NCBI RefSeq assembly: GCF_021404545.1
Contig: NZ_JAAWWD010000037.1
Location: forward strand, 49,390 to 113,389
Length of the DNA stretch: 64,000 bases
Origin: Aestuariivita sp.
GTDB lineage: Bacteria > Pseudomonadota > Alphaproteobacteria > Rhodobacterales > Rhodobacteraceae
Direction: 5' to 3'
Below are positions 46,257-56,382 of this stretch, piece by piece. The position numbers and the translations under genes are program-made. Within the stretch, counting starts at the first letter, position 1. Every line of letters begins with the position of its first letter. Below the pieces are notes generated by a model. It was not told where the DNA came from. It made no database searches and was given only the letters and a program-made list of their open reading frames with translations.

Positions 46257-46277
46257 CTTGTCTCTGCATCTTGCAGA

Positions 46278-47477
46278 TTAGCGGAATTTCGCCGTGGTGA
46301 TTTTGCCGCCTTCGATAACGATCTGGCGGTAGTTGCCTGCAGATTCACCAGGTCCGATCAACTCAACGGCAGTTGCACCGACATAGTCGATCTCTTCGCC
46401 GTTCTTGATCATTTCCAGCGCCATGCCCAGCTGTCCGGGGAAGATCTCGGTGCCTGGGGCATTGGCCACATCCATCACGTGATCCTTGAAGTCACCGGAT
46501 TCGGTCGAGCCTGCAGCCTGCATGGCCAGCATGATCAGCGCGGCCGCGTCATAGCTTTCCGGTGTGAACGGCGACGTTGGGTCAAATGCGCCGCCGACCA
46601 TCTCACTGAACGCCGCCGCACCGGGGCTGTCTGTCCCAGGGTGCTGGCCGGTCGATCCTTCGATCTCATCGCCGAAATTCTCTTCGAGCTGGGCGCTGAT
46701 CATCCCGTCGGGGAAGTGGAATGTGTCAAACGCGCCGGAATCGAGCGCGGCACGGATGATGCCCGAGCCACCCTGATCCACATAGCCCGCTACCACCAGA
46801 CGCTGACCGCCCGCCGCCGCAAGTGCACCGATCTCCGCGGAATAGTCGGCCTTGCCGTCCTCATGCGCGGTGTTGATGGTGACGGTTCCGCCTGCGGCTT
46901 CGAACGCGGCCTCAAAGCTGTCGGCCAGGCCTTTGCCGTAGTCGTTATTTGTGTATGTCACCGCAACTTCGGTGATGCCTTCTTCGATCAGCACATCTGT
47001 CATCACCACACCTTGGCGCGCATCAGAAGGCGCGGTGCGGAAAAACAGGCCATTGTCTTCGTTATCGGCATGGCTGAGCCCCGGGCTGGTGGCCGAGGGG
47101 GAAATCATCACAACGCCATTGGGCACGGCCACGTTTTGCAGGATCGCGCTTGTCACGCCCGAGCAATCCGCGCCCATGATCGCTTTGACGCCATCGGATG
47201 TCACCAGACGTTCGGCGGCCGCTGTGGCCGCGCCTGCGTCGATGCAGGTGGAATCCGCGCGCACCGAGGTGACCTTCATTCCATCCAGCAGCATGCCGCT
47301 TTCGGTTACCTCGGTCATCGCCAGTTCGGCGCCATCCGCCATCGATGGTGTCAGCGATTCAATCGGGCCGGTAAAGCCGAGAATCACGCCGATTTTGACC
47401 TCGTTTCCGTGGCCATCCGCATAGGCGGCTCCGGCCACCAATGCCGTGGCCGCTGTGGCCATAAGCAGTTTTTTCAT
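46278..47477 (-). CDS. livK: branched-chain amino-acid ABC transporter substrate-binding protein
   Basis: 399 residues from the ATG at 47477 with a GGGAG site. Signal peptide MKKLLMATAATALVAGAAYA. Type-I periplasmic binding fold: VKIGVILGFTGPIESLTPSM, VIMGADCSGVTSAIL-like stretch (read IMGADCSGVTSAI), EVAVTYTNNDYGKGLADSF and RLVVAGYVDQGGSGI. First gene of the operon. Leucine-family or other amino acid and amide ligands are possible; the ligand cannot be read from sequence. Confidence 0.92.
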   Translation of the reverse strand: MKKLLMATAATALVAGAAYADGHGNEVKIGVILGFTGPIESLTPSMADGAELAMTEVTESGMLLDGMKVTSVRADSTCIDAGAATAAAERLVTSDGVKAIMGADCSGVTSAILQNVAVPNGVVMISPSATSPGLSHADNEDNGLFFRTAPSDARQGVVMTDVLIEEGITEVAVTYTNNDYGKGLADSFEAAFEAAGGTVTINTAHEDGKADYSAEIGALAAAGGQRLVVAGYVDQGGSGIIRAALDSGAFDTFHFPDGMISAQLEENFGDEIEGSTGQHPGTDSPGAAAFSEMVGGAFDPTSPFTPESYDAAALIMLAMQAAGSTESGDFKDHVMDVANAPGTEIFPGQLGMALEMIKNGEEIDYVGATAVELIGPGESAGNYRQIVIEGGKITTAKFR

Positions 47478-47652
47478 TGTGTTACTCCCATGTTGGAACG
47501 CATTTTCGTTCGCCCGGCACCCTACCAAAACCGTCGGGAAAGAAAAGGCCTATCCATGGGGCATCCCGCGCGATCACGATGCTGAAAGCCCGCCTCGCAA
47601 AACTCCGCATGATGGCTATTGTTATGAGGAGAACTCAACCGGAGGGTTTAAG

Positions 47653-48750
47653 ATGCGCCACCTTATCGCAATTGCCTGTGCGCTGGCTGTTCTGCCAGAG
47701 CTGTCCAGCGCCCAAGGCCTCAAGACCTCCGCAGGCGAGGTTCGGCTTGAGCCGATGGTCGGGGGGCTCGACACGCCATGGGCGATTGGCATTTTGCCCG
47801 ATGACAGCTTTTTGGTCACGGAACGGGATGGACGCCTGTTGTTTGTGCGCGGAGCGGCGGTCACCCCCGTTTCGGGTGTGCCGCTTGTCGCTGACAGAGG
47901 GCAGGGCGGTTTGCTGGATGTGACCGTGGCGCGCGATTTTGCGACAAGCCGGGAGATTTTCCTGACCTACGCCAAGCCGCAGCCGGGTGGCGCGGGAACC
48001 GCTTTGGCCGTGGCCAAGTTGAGCGACAGGGGCGACCGGCTCGAGAATCTGAACGAGATTTTCGAGGCAGAACCCGGCTTTTCCGGCGGGCGCCATTTCG
48101 GTTCGCGCGTGGTGGAGGCGCCCGATGGCACGCTGTTCTTGACCATCGGAGATCGTGGCGACAGGCCATCGGCACAAGATCGCGGAAACCATAACGGAAC
48201 GGTGATCCGTGTGGCGCGTGACGGCTCCGTGCCTCAGGATAATCCCTTTGTCGGACAGCCCGGGGTTCAGCCGGAGATCTGGTCCTATGGCCACCGCAAT
48301 GCCCAAGGCGCGGCCCTCGATCTCGACGGGGTGCTCTGGACGACCGAGCATGGCGCGCGGGGCGGGGACGAGGTGAACCGCGTCCGAAAGGGCGCGAATT
48401 TCGGCTGGCCGGTGATTTCCTACGGCGTGCATTACAGCGGTCGCCGGATTGGCGAAGGCGCCAGCAAAGCCGGGATGGAGCAGCCCGCATTCTATTGGGA
48501 TCCGTCCATGGCGCCATCGGGATTGATGGTCTATTCCGGGACACTCTGGCCTGAATGGCGCGGCGATCTATTTGTCGGAAGCCTGAAATTCAGCTATATC
48601 AGCCGGTTGGATGGCGATCCTCTGCAAGAAGCCGAGCAGATCGAGAGCGATCAGACCTCCCGCGTTCGCGACATCGTCGAGGCGCCGGACGGCACAATCT
48701 GGTTCCTGTCGGTGGGTGAGGGCGCTGTCTACCGGATGACCCCGGGCTAG
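47653..48750 (+). CDS. exported PQQ-dependent sugar (aldose/sorbosone) dehydrogenase homologue
   Basis: 365 residues from the ATG at 47653, with a GGAGGG site. Signal peptide [20 protein letters not shown]. Six-bladed propeller of the GSDH family: [70 protein letters not shown] and [12 protein letters not shown]. These periplasmic enzymes oxidise sugars with PQQ, though family members with unknown substrates are common. Its 3' end overlaps the convergent rsmA/ksgA by 4 bases. Confidence 0.9.
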   Translation: MRHLIAIACALAVLPELSSAQGLKTSAGEVRLEPMVGGLDTPWAIGILPDDSFLVTERDGRLLFVRGAAVTPVSGVPLVADRGQGGLLDVTVARDFATSREIFLTYAKPQPGGAGTALAVAKLSDRGDRLENLNEIFEAEPGFSGGRHFGSRVVEAPDGTLFLTIGDRGDRPSAQDRGNHNGTVIRVARDGSVPQDNPFVGQPGVQPEIWSYGHRNAQGAALDLDGVLWTTEHGARGGDEVNRVRKGANFGWPVISYGVHYSGRRIGEGASKAGMEQPAFYWDPSMAPSGLMVYSGTLWPEWRGDLFVGSLKFSYISRLDGDPLQEAEQIESDQTSRVRDIVEAPDGTIWFLSVGEGAVYRMTPG

Positions 48751-49583
48751 GCGAGCTCACGCGCCAGCGCGCAGAACCCCTCCAGGGATACCTGTTCGGC
48801 GCGGTCCGTGGGCGCGATCCCGGCGGCGCGCAGCCGATCCTCTATGTCCGAAGCCTGCCCCTTGAGCGCGGCGCGCAACATCTTGCGGCGCTGGTTGAAC
48901 GCGGCCGCCACAACGCGGGACAGGATCTGGGGATCGGCGGGAAAGCGGGGCTCGGGCAGGGCTGTCAGATGCACGACCGCGCTCGAGACCTTGGGCGGCG
49001 GGGTAAAGGCGCCCGGTGGCAGCGACATGACGATTTGCGCCTCGGCCCGCCATTGCGCCAGAACCGCAAGCCGGCCATATGTTTTCGATCCCGGCTGTGC
49101 CACGATCCGGTCCGCCACCTCGCGCTGAAACATCAGGGTCAGGCTTTGCCAGAACGGCGGCCAGGTGGTCGGCGTCAGCCAGCGCACCAGAAGCTCGGTG
49201 CCGACATTGTAAGGCAGGTTGGCCACCACCCGGATCGGCGCGGAAAGATGGGCAAGCGGATCGACCTCCAGCGCGTCGCCTTCAATGATCTGGAGCCTGC
49301 CGGGATAGGCGGCGCCGATCTCTTCCAGCGCCGGAATGCAGCGCATGTCTTTTTCGACGACCAGTACCTTGCGGGCGCCAGACGCCAGGAGCCCACGGGT
49401 CAACCCGCCCGGCCCAGGCCCGATTTCAAGTACATCCGCGCCGGTCAGGTCGCCGGCCTGCCGGGCGATCTTGGCGGTCAAGTTCAGATCCAGCAGGAAA
49501 TTCTGGCCCAGAGATTTGCGTGCCGAAAGACCATGCGCGGCGATGACCTCGCGCAGCGGCGGTAGGGTATCGATGCCACTCAT
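48747..49583 (-). CDS. rsmA: 16S rRNA dimethyladenosine transferase
   Basis: Also called KsgA. Dimethylates two adjacent adenosines near the 3' end of 16S rRNA, late in 30S assembly. 278 residues. [15 protein letters not shown] near residue 21, SAM-binding [20 protein letters not shown], and the catalytic [10 protein letters not shown]. It is the distal gene of the lptF-lptG-lptD-surA-pdxA-rsmA chain, separated from pdxA by a 100-base inverted repeat. Confidence 0.95.
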   Translation of the reverse strand: MSGIDTLPPLREVIAAHGLSARKSLGQNFLLDLNLTAKIARQAGDLTGADVLEIGPGPGGLTRGLLASGARKVLVVEKDMRCIPALEEIGAAYPGRLQIIEGDALEVDPLAHLSAPIRVVANLPYNVGTELLVRWLTPTTWPPFWQSLTLMFQREVADRIVAQPGSKTYGRLAVLAQWRAEAQIVMSLPPGAFTPPPKVSSAVVHLTALPEPRFPADPQILSRVVAAAFNQRRKMLRAALKGQASDIEDRLRAAGIAPTDRAEQVSLEGFCALARELA

Positions 49584-49584
49584 G

Positions 49585-49685
49585 GCTTCTTCTGGCTCAA
49601 AATATCCCCGCCGGAGGCTAAAATCTCTTCTGGCGCACCAAGAGTCTTGATGCCTCCGGCGGAGATATTTTGAGCCAGAAGAAGC
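49585..49685. repeat. paired inverted copies of the dispersed repeat
   Basis: Two 34-base arms (49585-49618 and 49652-49685) are reverse complements with a single mismatch, separated by 33 bases. Each arm begins GCTTCTTCTGGCTC and ends CGCCGGAGGC when read inward. The whole fills the gap between pdxA and rsmA and would form a long hairpin in RNA from either strand. Confidence 0.9.
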
Positions 49686-49686
49686 C

Positions 49687-50661
49687 TCATGCAGGTTGCG
49701 CCCTGGCCATTTGGCGGGCGCATTTCAACGCCTCGATCAAGCTGGTTGGATTGGCGATGCCCTGGCCTGCGATATCGAACGCGGTCCCGTGATCGGGGGA
49801 GGTTCGGATAAACGGCAGTCCCAGTGTCACGTTGACGCCAAGATCGAAATCCAGCGTTTTGATCGGGATCAGGGCCTGATCGTGATACATCGCGATCGCC
49901 ACGTCATAGCGCGACCGCGCGGCCTCATGAAACATCGTGTCTGCCGGGTGCGGGCCGGTCACGGTCATATCGGTTTGCGGCCATTCGGCAACCAGCGCAT
50001 TGATCCAGCGGATCTCTTCCTGCCCCAGCTTGCCGCCTTCGCCGGCATGCGGGTTCAGCCCGGCCACGGCGATGCGCGGATGGGCAATCCCGAAGAACCG
50101 GCGCAGCCCGTCCGCCGTAATCGTGATCGTGTCGCTGAGGCACTGGCGGGTCAGCGCCTGGGGCACCTGTGAGAGCGGTATGTGGATCGTTGCGGGGACG
50201 ACCCGCAGAGCAGGGCTCGCCAGCATCATCACCACCCGTTCCACCCCCGCCAGAGCCGCGAGAAACTCGGTATGTCCGGGATAAGCGAAATCAGCGCCAT
50301 CGATCAGCACCTGTTTGGAGATCGGCGCCGTGGTCATTGCGGCGGCCTGACCGGTCTGCACCAGGGCCACGGCGCGTTTGAGGACCTCGATCACCCCTGC
50401 GGCGTTCTCGGCCGAGGGGGTTCCAGGGCGCGCCTCAGCCGCGAAAGGATGCGGCAGAACGGCAAGCCCCTCGGCGGCTGCCCGCTGCGCATCGGCTGGA
50501 TCCTGGATCGGCACGATCGGTGTGTCCTTGGGCAGATGGCGCGGATCGCCGATCCAGAAGAACGGAAGATCCTGACCGAGGGCGCGCCACGCCTTGACCG
50601 CCAGTTCCGGTCCGATCCCGGCAGGATCGCCGCAACTCAGCGCGATAGGGGCATCAGTCAT
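49687..50661 (-). CDS. pdxA: 4-hydroxythreonine-4-phosphate dehydrogenase
   Basis: Makes the amino-ketone precursor of vitamin B6 (deoxyxylulose-dependent pathway). 324 residues. [15 protein letters not shown] at the start, histidines of the metal site in the segment [30 protein letters not shown], and [16 protein letters not shown]. The start overlaps the surA end by 8 bases. This surA-pdxA-rsmA order is conserved widely in proteobacteria. Confidence 0.95.
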   Translation of the reverse strand: MTDAPIALSCGDPAGIGPELAVKAWRALGQDLPFFWIGDPRHLPKDTPIVPIQDPADAQRAAAEGLAVLPHPFAAEARPGTPSAENAAGVIEVLKRAVALVQTGQAAAMTTAPISKQVLIDGADFAYPGHTEFLAALAGVERVVMMLASPALRVVPATIHIPLSQVPQALTRQCLSDTITITADGLRRFFGIAHPRIAVAGLNPHAGEGGKLGQEEIRWINALVAEWPQTDMTVTGPHPADTMFHEAARSRYDVAIAMYHDQALIPIKTLDFDLGVNVTLGLPFIRTSPDHGTAFDIAGQGIANPTSLIEALKCARQMARAQPA

Positions 50662-51910
50662 TCTCGATGATCAAGGCGTCTGCGCGCAACTGGTCGATAT
50701 AGCTGGTGGCAAAGGCGTTGAGCCGCTGTTGCAGCAGTGCGTTTGCGACCTGCTCGCGCGTGGCATCCTCGTTCAGCGTCGCGGTGCGCCCGCAGAGCAT
50801 CAACAGCACCAGCGTCTGGCCGTTGGCGCGCGTCAGCGCGGTCGAGATTTCGCCCTCATCCAGTTTGGCCAGCTCAACGGCGATATCCTGGGGGATCTCG
50901 GCAGGCGGCAGGCTGCCGCGATCCAGTACGTCTTCGGGCTGACCGAGAGCGACACCGTAGAGATCGTCGCAGGTATCCACCCGTGCCTGCACCCGCGCGG
51001 CCTCGGCCAGGGCGGCTTCGGAGCGGCCGCCGGGGATGTAATAGGCGGCATATTCAATCGCCGAGAATGTCGGAGCCGACACCTCTGTCTCGGCAATATC
51101 ACGCAGTTGAAAGAGAGCCACCGCATTGGGCAGTGCAATCGGACCCGTGACCTCATTGGGCGACAGCGCCAGGATCTGCGGACGCAGCTGGGCCGGCAGG
51201 TCGGTAATCGGGATCCAGTTCATCCGGCCGCCGTTGCTGGCGGTGTTGGTCGCCGAATAGCGGCGTGCCTCTTCGGAAAAGGCTGCAGGCGAGGTGACTT
51301 GCGAAATCCGTTCGGCCCTCTGACGTACCTCTTCGAGCGTTTGCGGCGTGATCGGCATGATGATTTCAGACAGCAGAACGCGCACACCGCCGGCGTTGCC
51401 ATCCGCCCCCAAGGCGCGATCGATCTCGGCATCCGTAGGGCGCGCCCGGGCCAGGAACCTGGCCCGGATGAATTCGCGCCAGCCGATCCCATCTTTGACA
51501 AAGTCACGGAACGTCTGGAGCTCGACCCCGCCTTCGTTTAGCGCCTGAACGAACTCTTCGCCGGTCAGGTCGGCACGGGCCGCGAATTCGGCGATGCCCT
51601 CTTCGATCTCTTCCGGCGTCACTTCGATGCCTGCTTCGCTGATCGCACGGTCTTTGAGCCGCTCCTCGATCAGGGCGCGGCGCGCCTCCTCGGAGGCGTT
51701 GCCAGGAGCGCCCAGAAGGGCCAGGAATTGCTCGCGCTGCTCCAATTCATAATAGGTGATCGCCTTTTCATTCACCAGGATGGCGGGAGAAAACAGGCTT
51801 TGGGCCGCGGCCTGCGCCGATCCCCAGACCACGCAGGCCAGGGCGGCGGCTGCGGCTGCGGAAACCGCCCGGCGGGCGGCGCGATGGGTCAGACTGCTCA
51901 GGACTTGCAT
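50654..51910 (-). CDS. surA: periplasmic peptidyl-prolyl isomerase/chaperone SurA
   Basis: 418 residues with a signal peptide (AAAAAALACVVWGSAQAAAQ). SurA N-domain (ILVNEKAITYYELEQREQFL), then one clear parvulin domain (VLLSEIIMPITPQTLEEVRQ to ALFQLRDIAE, about residues 175-285) and a second weaker parvulin-like region before the C-terminus. It escorts outer-membrane proteins such as LptD, whose gene precedes it with a 13-base overlap. Confidence 0.9.
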   Translation of the reverse strand: MQVLSSLTHRAARRAVSAAAAAALACVVWGSAQAAAQSLFSPAILVNEKAITYYELEQREQFLALLGAPGNASEEARRALIEERLKDRAISEAGIEVTPEEIEEGIAEFAARADLTGEEFVQALNEGGVELQTFRDFVKDGIGWREFIRARFLARARPTDAEIDRALGADGNAGGVRVLLSEIIMPITPQTLEEVRQRAERISQVTSPAAFSEEARRYSATNTASNGGRMNWIPITDLPAQLRPQILALSPNEVTGPIALPNAVALFQLRDIAETEVSAPTFSAIEYAAYYIPGGRSEAALAEAARVQARVDTCDDLYGVALGQPEDVLDRGSLPPAEIPQDIAVELAKLDEGEISTALTRANGQTLVLLMLCGRTATLNEDATREQVANALLQQRLNAFATSYIDQLRADALIIEND

Positions 51911-54027
51911 GATCGCACGTGTCTTTCTGTTCCGTTCGTGGCGCTGAATCCGCGCAACGCGATGTTAAATCCGAAATCCGTCGAAGGCTCAACACTTGTT
52001 GAAGAGGTATAGCGGCGATTGACCGATAGACCGACCTCGACACATTCGTTCCGATAGGTCAGGCCCAGTCCGGCGGTTGCCGCGCGGGTGTCTGCCAGAT
52101 CATAGCGCCAGTTGGCCGAGGCCGTCCAGGTCGGGTTGATATCGTAAGACCCATCCAGATAGAACTCTGAAACCGCCTGGGTTCGATCTTCGGCGGCGTC
52201 CGCCTCGAGCCAGACAAATGTGCCACCCAGCGTGGCACGCTCTCCGATCCAGCCACCGCGCAACTCAGCCTTGGAGACGTCAAAGCTGTCGTCAAAGATG
52301 GTGCGCGCGGTCAGGTCCAGGCCGAAATCGGCGCGCACTTGCCCGGCCAGCAGAAAATCCGAGATATCGCCGGACAGGCCCGAGGTGGTACTGAACCCTG
52401 TCTGGGGGGTTTCGCGGATGATCTGACCCATGGTGAGGGACGCTTGCCAGCCTTGGCCATACCGCGCCCAGTTCACCCCATAGGCCAGCGCAGGCCCGTC
52501 CTCGCGGGCGTCGGGCGCGGGAAACCGCGACAGAGACAGAAGATTGCCCTGATCAAACTCCACCCTGCCGCTCTCGTCATTGGGCAGCGCGTCACCGGAT
52601 ACATTGGTCCAGCCCACCTGCAAGATGGGCTCGATGAAATGGGTAGCCCGTGCCGTTGCCCGGATCATCGGCAGCCGCAGCGTCAGCGCGGTATAGGGTG
52701 TCACCCGTTGCCGCGTTCCGGGAAAGGTGCTGTCCTGAGCGATGCGAAAAAGATCGGCGGCAAAGCCCATCTGCCAATCCGCGCGCAGCCCCGAGGCCAG
52801 GATCCAGCTGCGTTGCCAACTGATATCGGAGGTGATCCGAGTGACATCCCGACCCAGAACGTCCAGATCGGAGCTGCGCTCATGTGCGTGGGCGCGCAGG
52901 CCCAAGCGAAGCTCGCCGCCGATCCGGTCGGGAAAGTACCGCCGGTCATAGGCGACATCGGCGACGATCGCGGGCAGAAGGCTTTCGTCCTCGCCATCGC
53001 GCAAGGATTGGAACCTAACCAGGGCGGCGCGCGAGAAGGTATCGCGCGTCACCCGGGTCAATGCGATTTCACTGTCCAACCGGTCTTTGTCCGGCAGGCC
53101 GTAATCGACCAGATAAGCGTTATCGCTCGCCCATTCGATATCGAAGGTCAGCTGATAGCCGTTACGCAGCGCAAAGCCCCCCGCACCGAAGATATAGCCA
53201 CGGCTGGTTCCGGGCAGTTGATCGTCGCGGGAATAGGCGCCCTCGAACTCGATCCGGCCTCGGGCGAAAGCCTGTCGATAGCGCAGACCCAGTGTGGTCG
53301 TGCGCGACGACAGGTAGGGCGTGACCGTGAGATCCCGGTGATCGCCCAGGCGAAAGAAGTACGGGATCCGCACTCCGGTGCTGAGCTGCGATGTGGTGCG
53401 GAATGACGGGTTGAGAAAGCCCGTCGCGCGGTTCAGCGTCGGATCTGGCAGGCGCAGACGCGGCAGGTACAGAACCGGCACATCCATCACCCGAAGCTGC
53501 GCCTCTTCGAAATAGAGCTGTTTGCCCTCCTGGTCATGGATCACCCGGCGCGCGCGGATCTGCCAAAGCGGCGCTTGCCCTTCCTCGCAAATCCGGCAGG
53601 AGGTGACGCTGGTCTTATAAAGCTGCGAGTACCGCCCTTCGGTGCGATCGAGCCGCAGGGCGGAAAGCTGAACCTGTTGGTCCAGCACCATCCGTGCGCC
53701 TTGCAGCAGCCCGTTCTGCATGTCCCGGTCCAGCTCGGCGGCATCGGCCAGGATGGTAACGGACGGGCCATCGGTCAGCCGGATCGGCCCTTCGATGCTC
53801 AACGTCTCGGTCTCGCGGTCATAGGTGATGCGCCGCGCGGTCAGTTTCTGGGTGCCTTGAAACGCCTCGACACTGCCGGTCGCGATCAATTTGCCATCCG
53901 GCGTCACCGACACCCGGTCGGCGATCAGCACCGCCGGTTCGGTGTCCTCGCCGGTCTCGGCGTCCTGTGCGCTGGCCGCAACCGGCAGCAGTACCAAAAG
54001 ACAGAGCGCACGCAGCCAGAGCGGCAT
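51898..54027 (-). CDS. lptD: LPS assembly outer-membrane protein LptD
   Basis: 709 residues, signal peptide LRALCLLVLLPVAASAQ. The N-terminal jellyroll domain (LIADRVSVTPDGKLIATGSV onward) is followed by a large beta-barrel. Cysteines in SCRICEEGQ and near the C-terminus (RNECVEVGL, VRSCKS) could form the disulfides that activate LptD. It inserts LPS into the outer leaflet. Its start touches the lptG stop. Confidence 0.93.
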   Translation of the reverse strand: MPLWLRALCLLVLLPVAASAQDAETGEDTEPAVLIADRVSVTPDGKLIATGSVEAFQGTQKLTARRITYDRETETLSIEGPIRLTDGPSVTILADAAELDRDMQNGLLQGARMVLDQQVQLSALRLDRTEGRYSQLYKTSVTSCRICEEGQAPLWQIRARRVIHDQEGKQLYFEEAQLRVMDVPVLYLPRLRLPDPTLNRATGFLNPSFRTTSQLSTGVRIPYFFRLGDHRDLTVTPYLSSRTTTLGLRYRQAFARGRIEFEGAYSRDDQLPGTSRGYIFGAGGFALRNGYQLTFDIEWASDNAYLVDYGLPDKDRLDSEIALTRVTRDTFSRAALVRFQSLRDGEDESLLPAIVADVAYDRRYFPDRIGGELRLGLRAHAHERSSDLDVLGRDVTRITSDISWQRSWILASGLRADWQMGFAADLFRIAQDSTFPGTRQRVTPYTALTLRLPMIRATARATHFIEPILQVGWTNVSGDALPNDESGRVEFDQGNLLSLSRFPAPDAREDGPALAYGVNWARYGQGWQASLTMGQIIRETPQTGFSTTSGLSGDISDFLLAGQVRADFGLDLTARTIFDDSFDVSKAELRGGWIGERATLGGTFVWLEADAAEDRTQAVSEFYLDGSYDINPTWTASANWRYDLADTRAATAGLGLTYRNECVEVGLSVNRRYTSSTSVEPSTDFGFNIALRGFSATNGTERHVRSCKS

Positions 54028-55124
54028 CAGCCATCCTCCGTATGCAGCAGCAGGCCAAAGGCCAGCAGCAATGCCGCAACCGGCGGCGCCCAGGCCGCCA
54101 GCAGGATCGGCAGCTGGCCGTTCTCACCCAAGACCTGGGCAAAGTTGCGAATGAAATACAAACCGAAACCCAACAAGACAGACACAAGCACCGCGATGCC
54201 GGTGCCCCCAGATCTTGTATGCCGCATGGTGAAGGCCGCTGCAACGAGTACCATCGCCATCAGAAACAGCGGCCGCGACAATTCCGATTGCAGCCATACC
54301 TGATGGCGCTTGGTCGAAAAGCCCGCCTGGGCCAATTGCTGGATGGTCGCCGTCATCTCCCAGATCGAGATACCGCGCGGATTGCCCAATGTCTCGCGAA
54401 TCCGCTCCTGCGTCAGGCTTGAGGGGAGTTGCAGACTCTCATGCTCGACCGCTGTCGCTTCGGCATTCAGACCCGCCCGCAGGGTCCAGACCTTGACGGC
54501 CCGCAACGACCAGGCCCCATCGACCAGGCGCGCTGATCCCGCTTCGATCCGGCGCACCGGTCCGCCTTCACGCTCATAGGCCAGGAAGGTGACATTATAG
54601 AGGATACCCGCATCCGCGCTATAGCGCTCGGCATGGATAACGGTCTGTCCGCGCGCGCTGCCCTGACGCAGCCACAACCCCTCTTCGCTGAGCGACAGCG
54701 CCGAGGTATCGCCGGTGCGATAAAGCTCGCTCAGACGCTCGGACTGGGCCGAGGTCGCAGCCACGATCGGGTTTAATGTCGTGACAGCAAGAACGCCGAT
54801 CAGGGCGGCCATCGCAATCGGTGCCAAAAGCGCGCTCAGCCCCGACCGGCCAGACGCGCGAGTGACCACAAGCTCGCTGGAACGTGCCAGAGCGACAAAC
54901 AGCGCAAGTGTCGCAAGGATCATGATCAAAGGCAGGATTTCGCTGATTGCACCGGGTGCGTTCAGTAACACGATCCGCATCATCTGCGCAAAACTGACAT
55001 CAAGCCCTTCGAACCTGCGCAACTGCTCGATCATATCGACCAGCATCAGAATCGCCAGGAACCCGCCTGCAACCGCGAAAAAGCTCACCAAGAACCGCCG
55101 GGCAAAGTAGAGGTGCAGGATCAT
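54027..55124 (-). CDS. lptG: LPS export ABC transporter permease LptG
   Basis: 365 residues from the ATG at 55124. YjgQ-type permease: three N-terminal helices (YFARRFLVSFFAVAGGFLAI, IVLLNAPGAISEILPLIMIL), a periplasmic jellyroll domain and three C-terminal helices. It forms the inner-membrane LPS extractor with LptF and the ATPase LptB, which is not in this window. Overlaps lptF by 4 bases. Confidence 0.92.
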   Translation of the reverse strand: MILHLYFARRFLVSFFAVAGGFLAILMLVDMIEQLRRFEGLDVSFAQMMRIVLLNAPGAISEILPLIMILATLALFVALARSSELVVTRASGRSGLSALLAPIAMAALIGVLAVTTLNPIVAATSAQSERLSELYRTGDTSALSLSEEGLWLRQGSARGQTVIHAERYSADAGILYNVTFLAYEREGGPVRRIEAGSARLVDGAWSLRAVKVWTLRAGLNAEATAVEHESLQLPSSLTQERIRETLGNPRGISIWEMTATIQQLAQAGFSTKRHQVWLQSELSRPLFLMAMVLVAAAFTMRHTRSGGTGIAVLVSVLLGFGLYFIRNFAQVLGENGQLPILLAAWAPPVAALLLAFGLLLHTEDG

Positions 55125-56251
55125 GCGCCCACCTCCGGCTCGGCCCGTCGTCGTGCAAAGTTGGGATTTCCCGCAGCCCACAAAAACAGCGCCGCAATCG
55201 CAAAGCCCGCCACCGATGGCAGATAGGTAAGTGGCCACAGCCGGGCATCGCGCAGCACCGGTTCCGACACCAGCCCGCGCAAAAGCTCAAGCATGATCAA
55301 AAGCATGAAGGCCAGCAGGATCTGCCGCCAGACACCAAAGCGTGAAAACCGGCCCAACTGAAGCGTCGCAAACCCGATTAGGGCCACAGCGATGCAAATC
55401 AGCGCGCGTGCAAAGCGCAGATGCAACTCCTCGGCTTGCTGTCCGGGGCTGTAGCCGTCGGTCTGCTCGATCGCGTCGCGACTGGTGATCAGCTCGACCG
55501 TTGTCAGCTCGCGAATGTTGCGGCGATCGCTCGTTTCACTGCGCAACAGCGGCGTGATATCGTAAGAGAAATCCTCGAAATTCGTTGTGGTGAGGGATTG
55601 TGACCCCGCCGATAGCCGTTGGGCCAGGCCATCCACCATGATCAGTTTGGCCGCAGTCTCGTCGCGCACCAGAAAGGCGCGCAGCGCTGTGTACGTCACC
55701 GTCTCGTCCGGGTCGCGCCGATCTGACAGAAACACGTCGTTGAGCGATCCATCCGAGGCAATCGAGCGGATATAGAAGGTCACACCGGCTGTGGGATGCA
55801 GGAACGTGCCTTCGGTCAACAGCCGCGCGCTGGCGTTTTGCGACACTTCGGTTTCGCGCAGTTTCAACTGCCCGAAAGAGGCAGGCATCAGCACATGGGT
55901 CAGCAGGCTCATCATCAGGCCAACCAGCACGCCAAAGGCCAGCACCGGGCGTGCCATGCGCCATGGGCTGCTGCCCGTGGCCCGCATCACCGTCAGCTCA
56001 CTCTCGCTGTGCAACCGGTTGGTGACATAGACCGTGGCCGCAAAGGCGGCGACAGGCAGAATGATGCGGATCAGGTTCGGCAGGGCAAGCGCGCTGAACT
56101 CGACGAATACCAGCGCGGACTGACCATCGGCGATAAGCCGGTCAAACAGGCTCACCGCATGGTTGATCCAAAAGATGCCGACCAGAATCAGGGAAAACAG
56201 GCCAAACAGCAGCACAAGCTGCGACAGAACATATCTGTCGTATCGCGACAC
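55121..56251 (-). CDS. lptF: LPS export ABC transporter permease LptF
   Basis: 376 residues, YjgP-type. Starts SRYDRYVLSQLVLLFGLFSL; six membrane helices flank a periplasmic domain (GTFLHPTAGVTFYIRSIASD). First gene of the lptF-lptG-lptD-surA-pdxA-rsmA chain, divergent from pepA across 131 bases that must hold both promoters. The same divergent pepA/lptFG layout is known in Escherichia coli. Confidence 0.92.
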   Translation of the reverse strand: MSRYDRYVLSQLVLLFGLFSLILVGIFWINHAVSLFDRLIADGQSALVFVEFSALALPNLIRIILPVAAFAATVYVTNRLHSESELTVMRATGSSPWRMARPVLAFGVLVGLMMSLLTHVLMPASFGQLKLRETEVSQNASARLLTEGTFLHPTAGVTFYIRSIASDGSLNDVFLSDRRDPDETVTYTALRAFLVRDETAAKLIMVDGLAQRLSAGSQSLTTTNFEDFSYDITPLLRSETSDRRNIRELTTVELITSRDAIEQTDGYSPGQQAEELHLRFARALICIAVALIGFATLQLGRFSRFGVWRQILLAFMLLIMLELLRGLVSEPVLRDARLWPLTYLPSVAGFAIAALFLWAAGNPNFARRRAEPEVGA

Positions 56252-56382
56252 TCAAATCCCCCCGGATACATGCCTGTTGTTTTGGCTGAACCTACTGCAA
56301 TCGTTGCCAGGTTTAAACTGCTATCTGGTCAAGCCCGCACGCACGGGCTAGGTCTGGAGCGCAGTCAATCAGGGAGCGCCTT

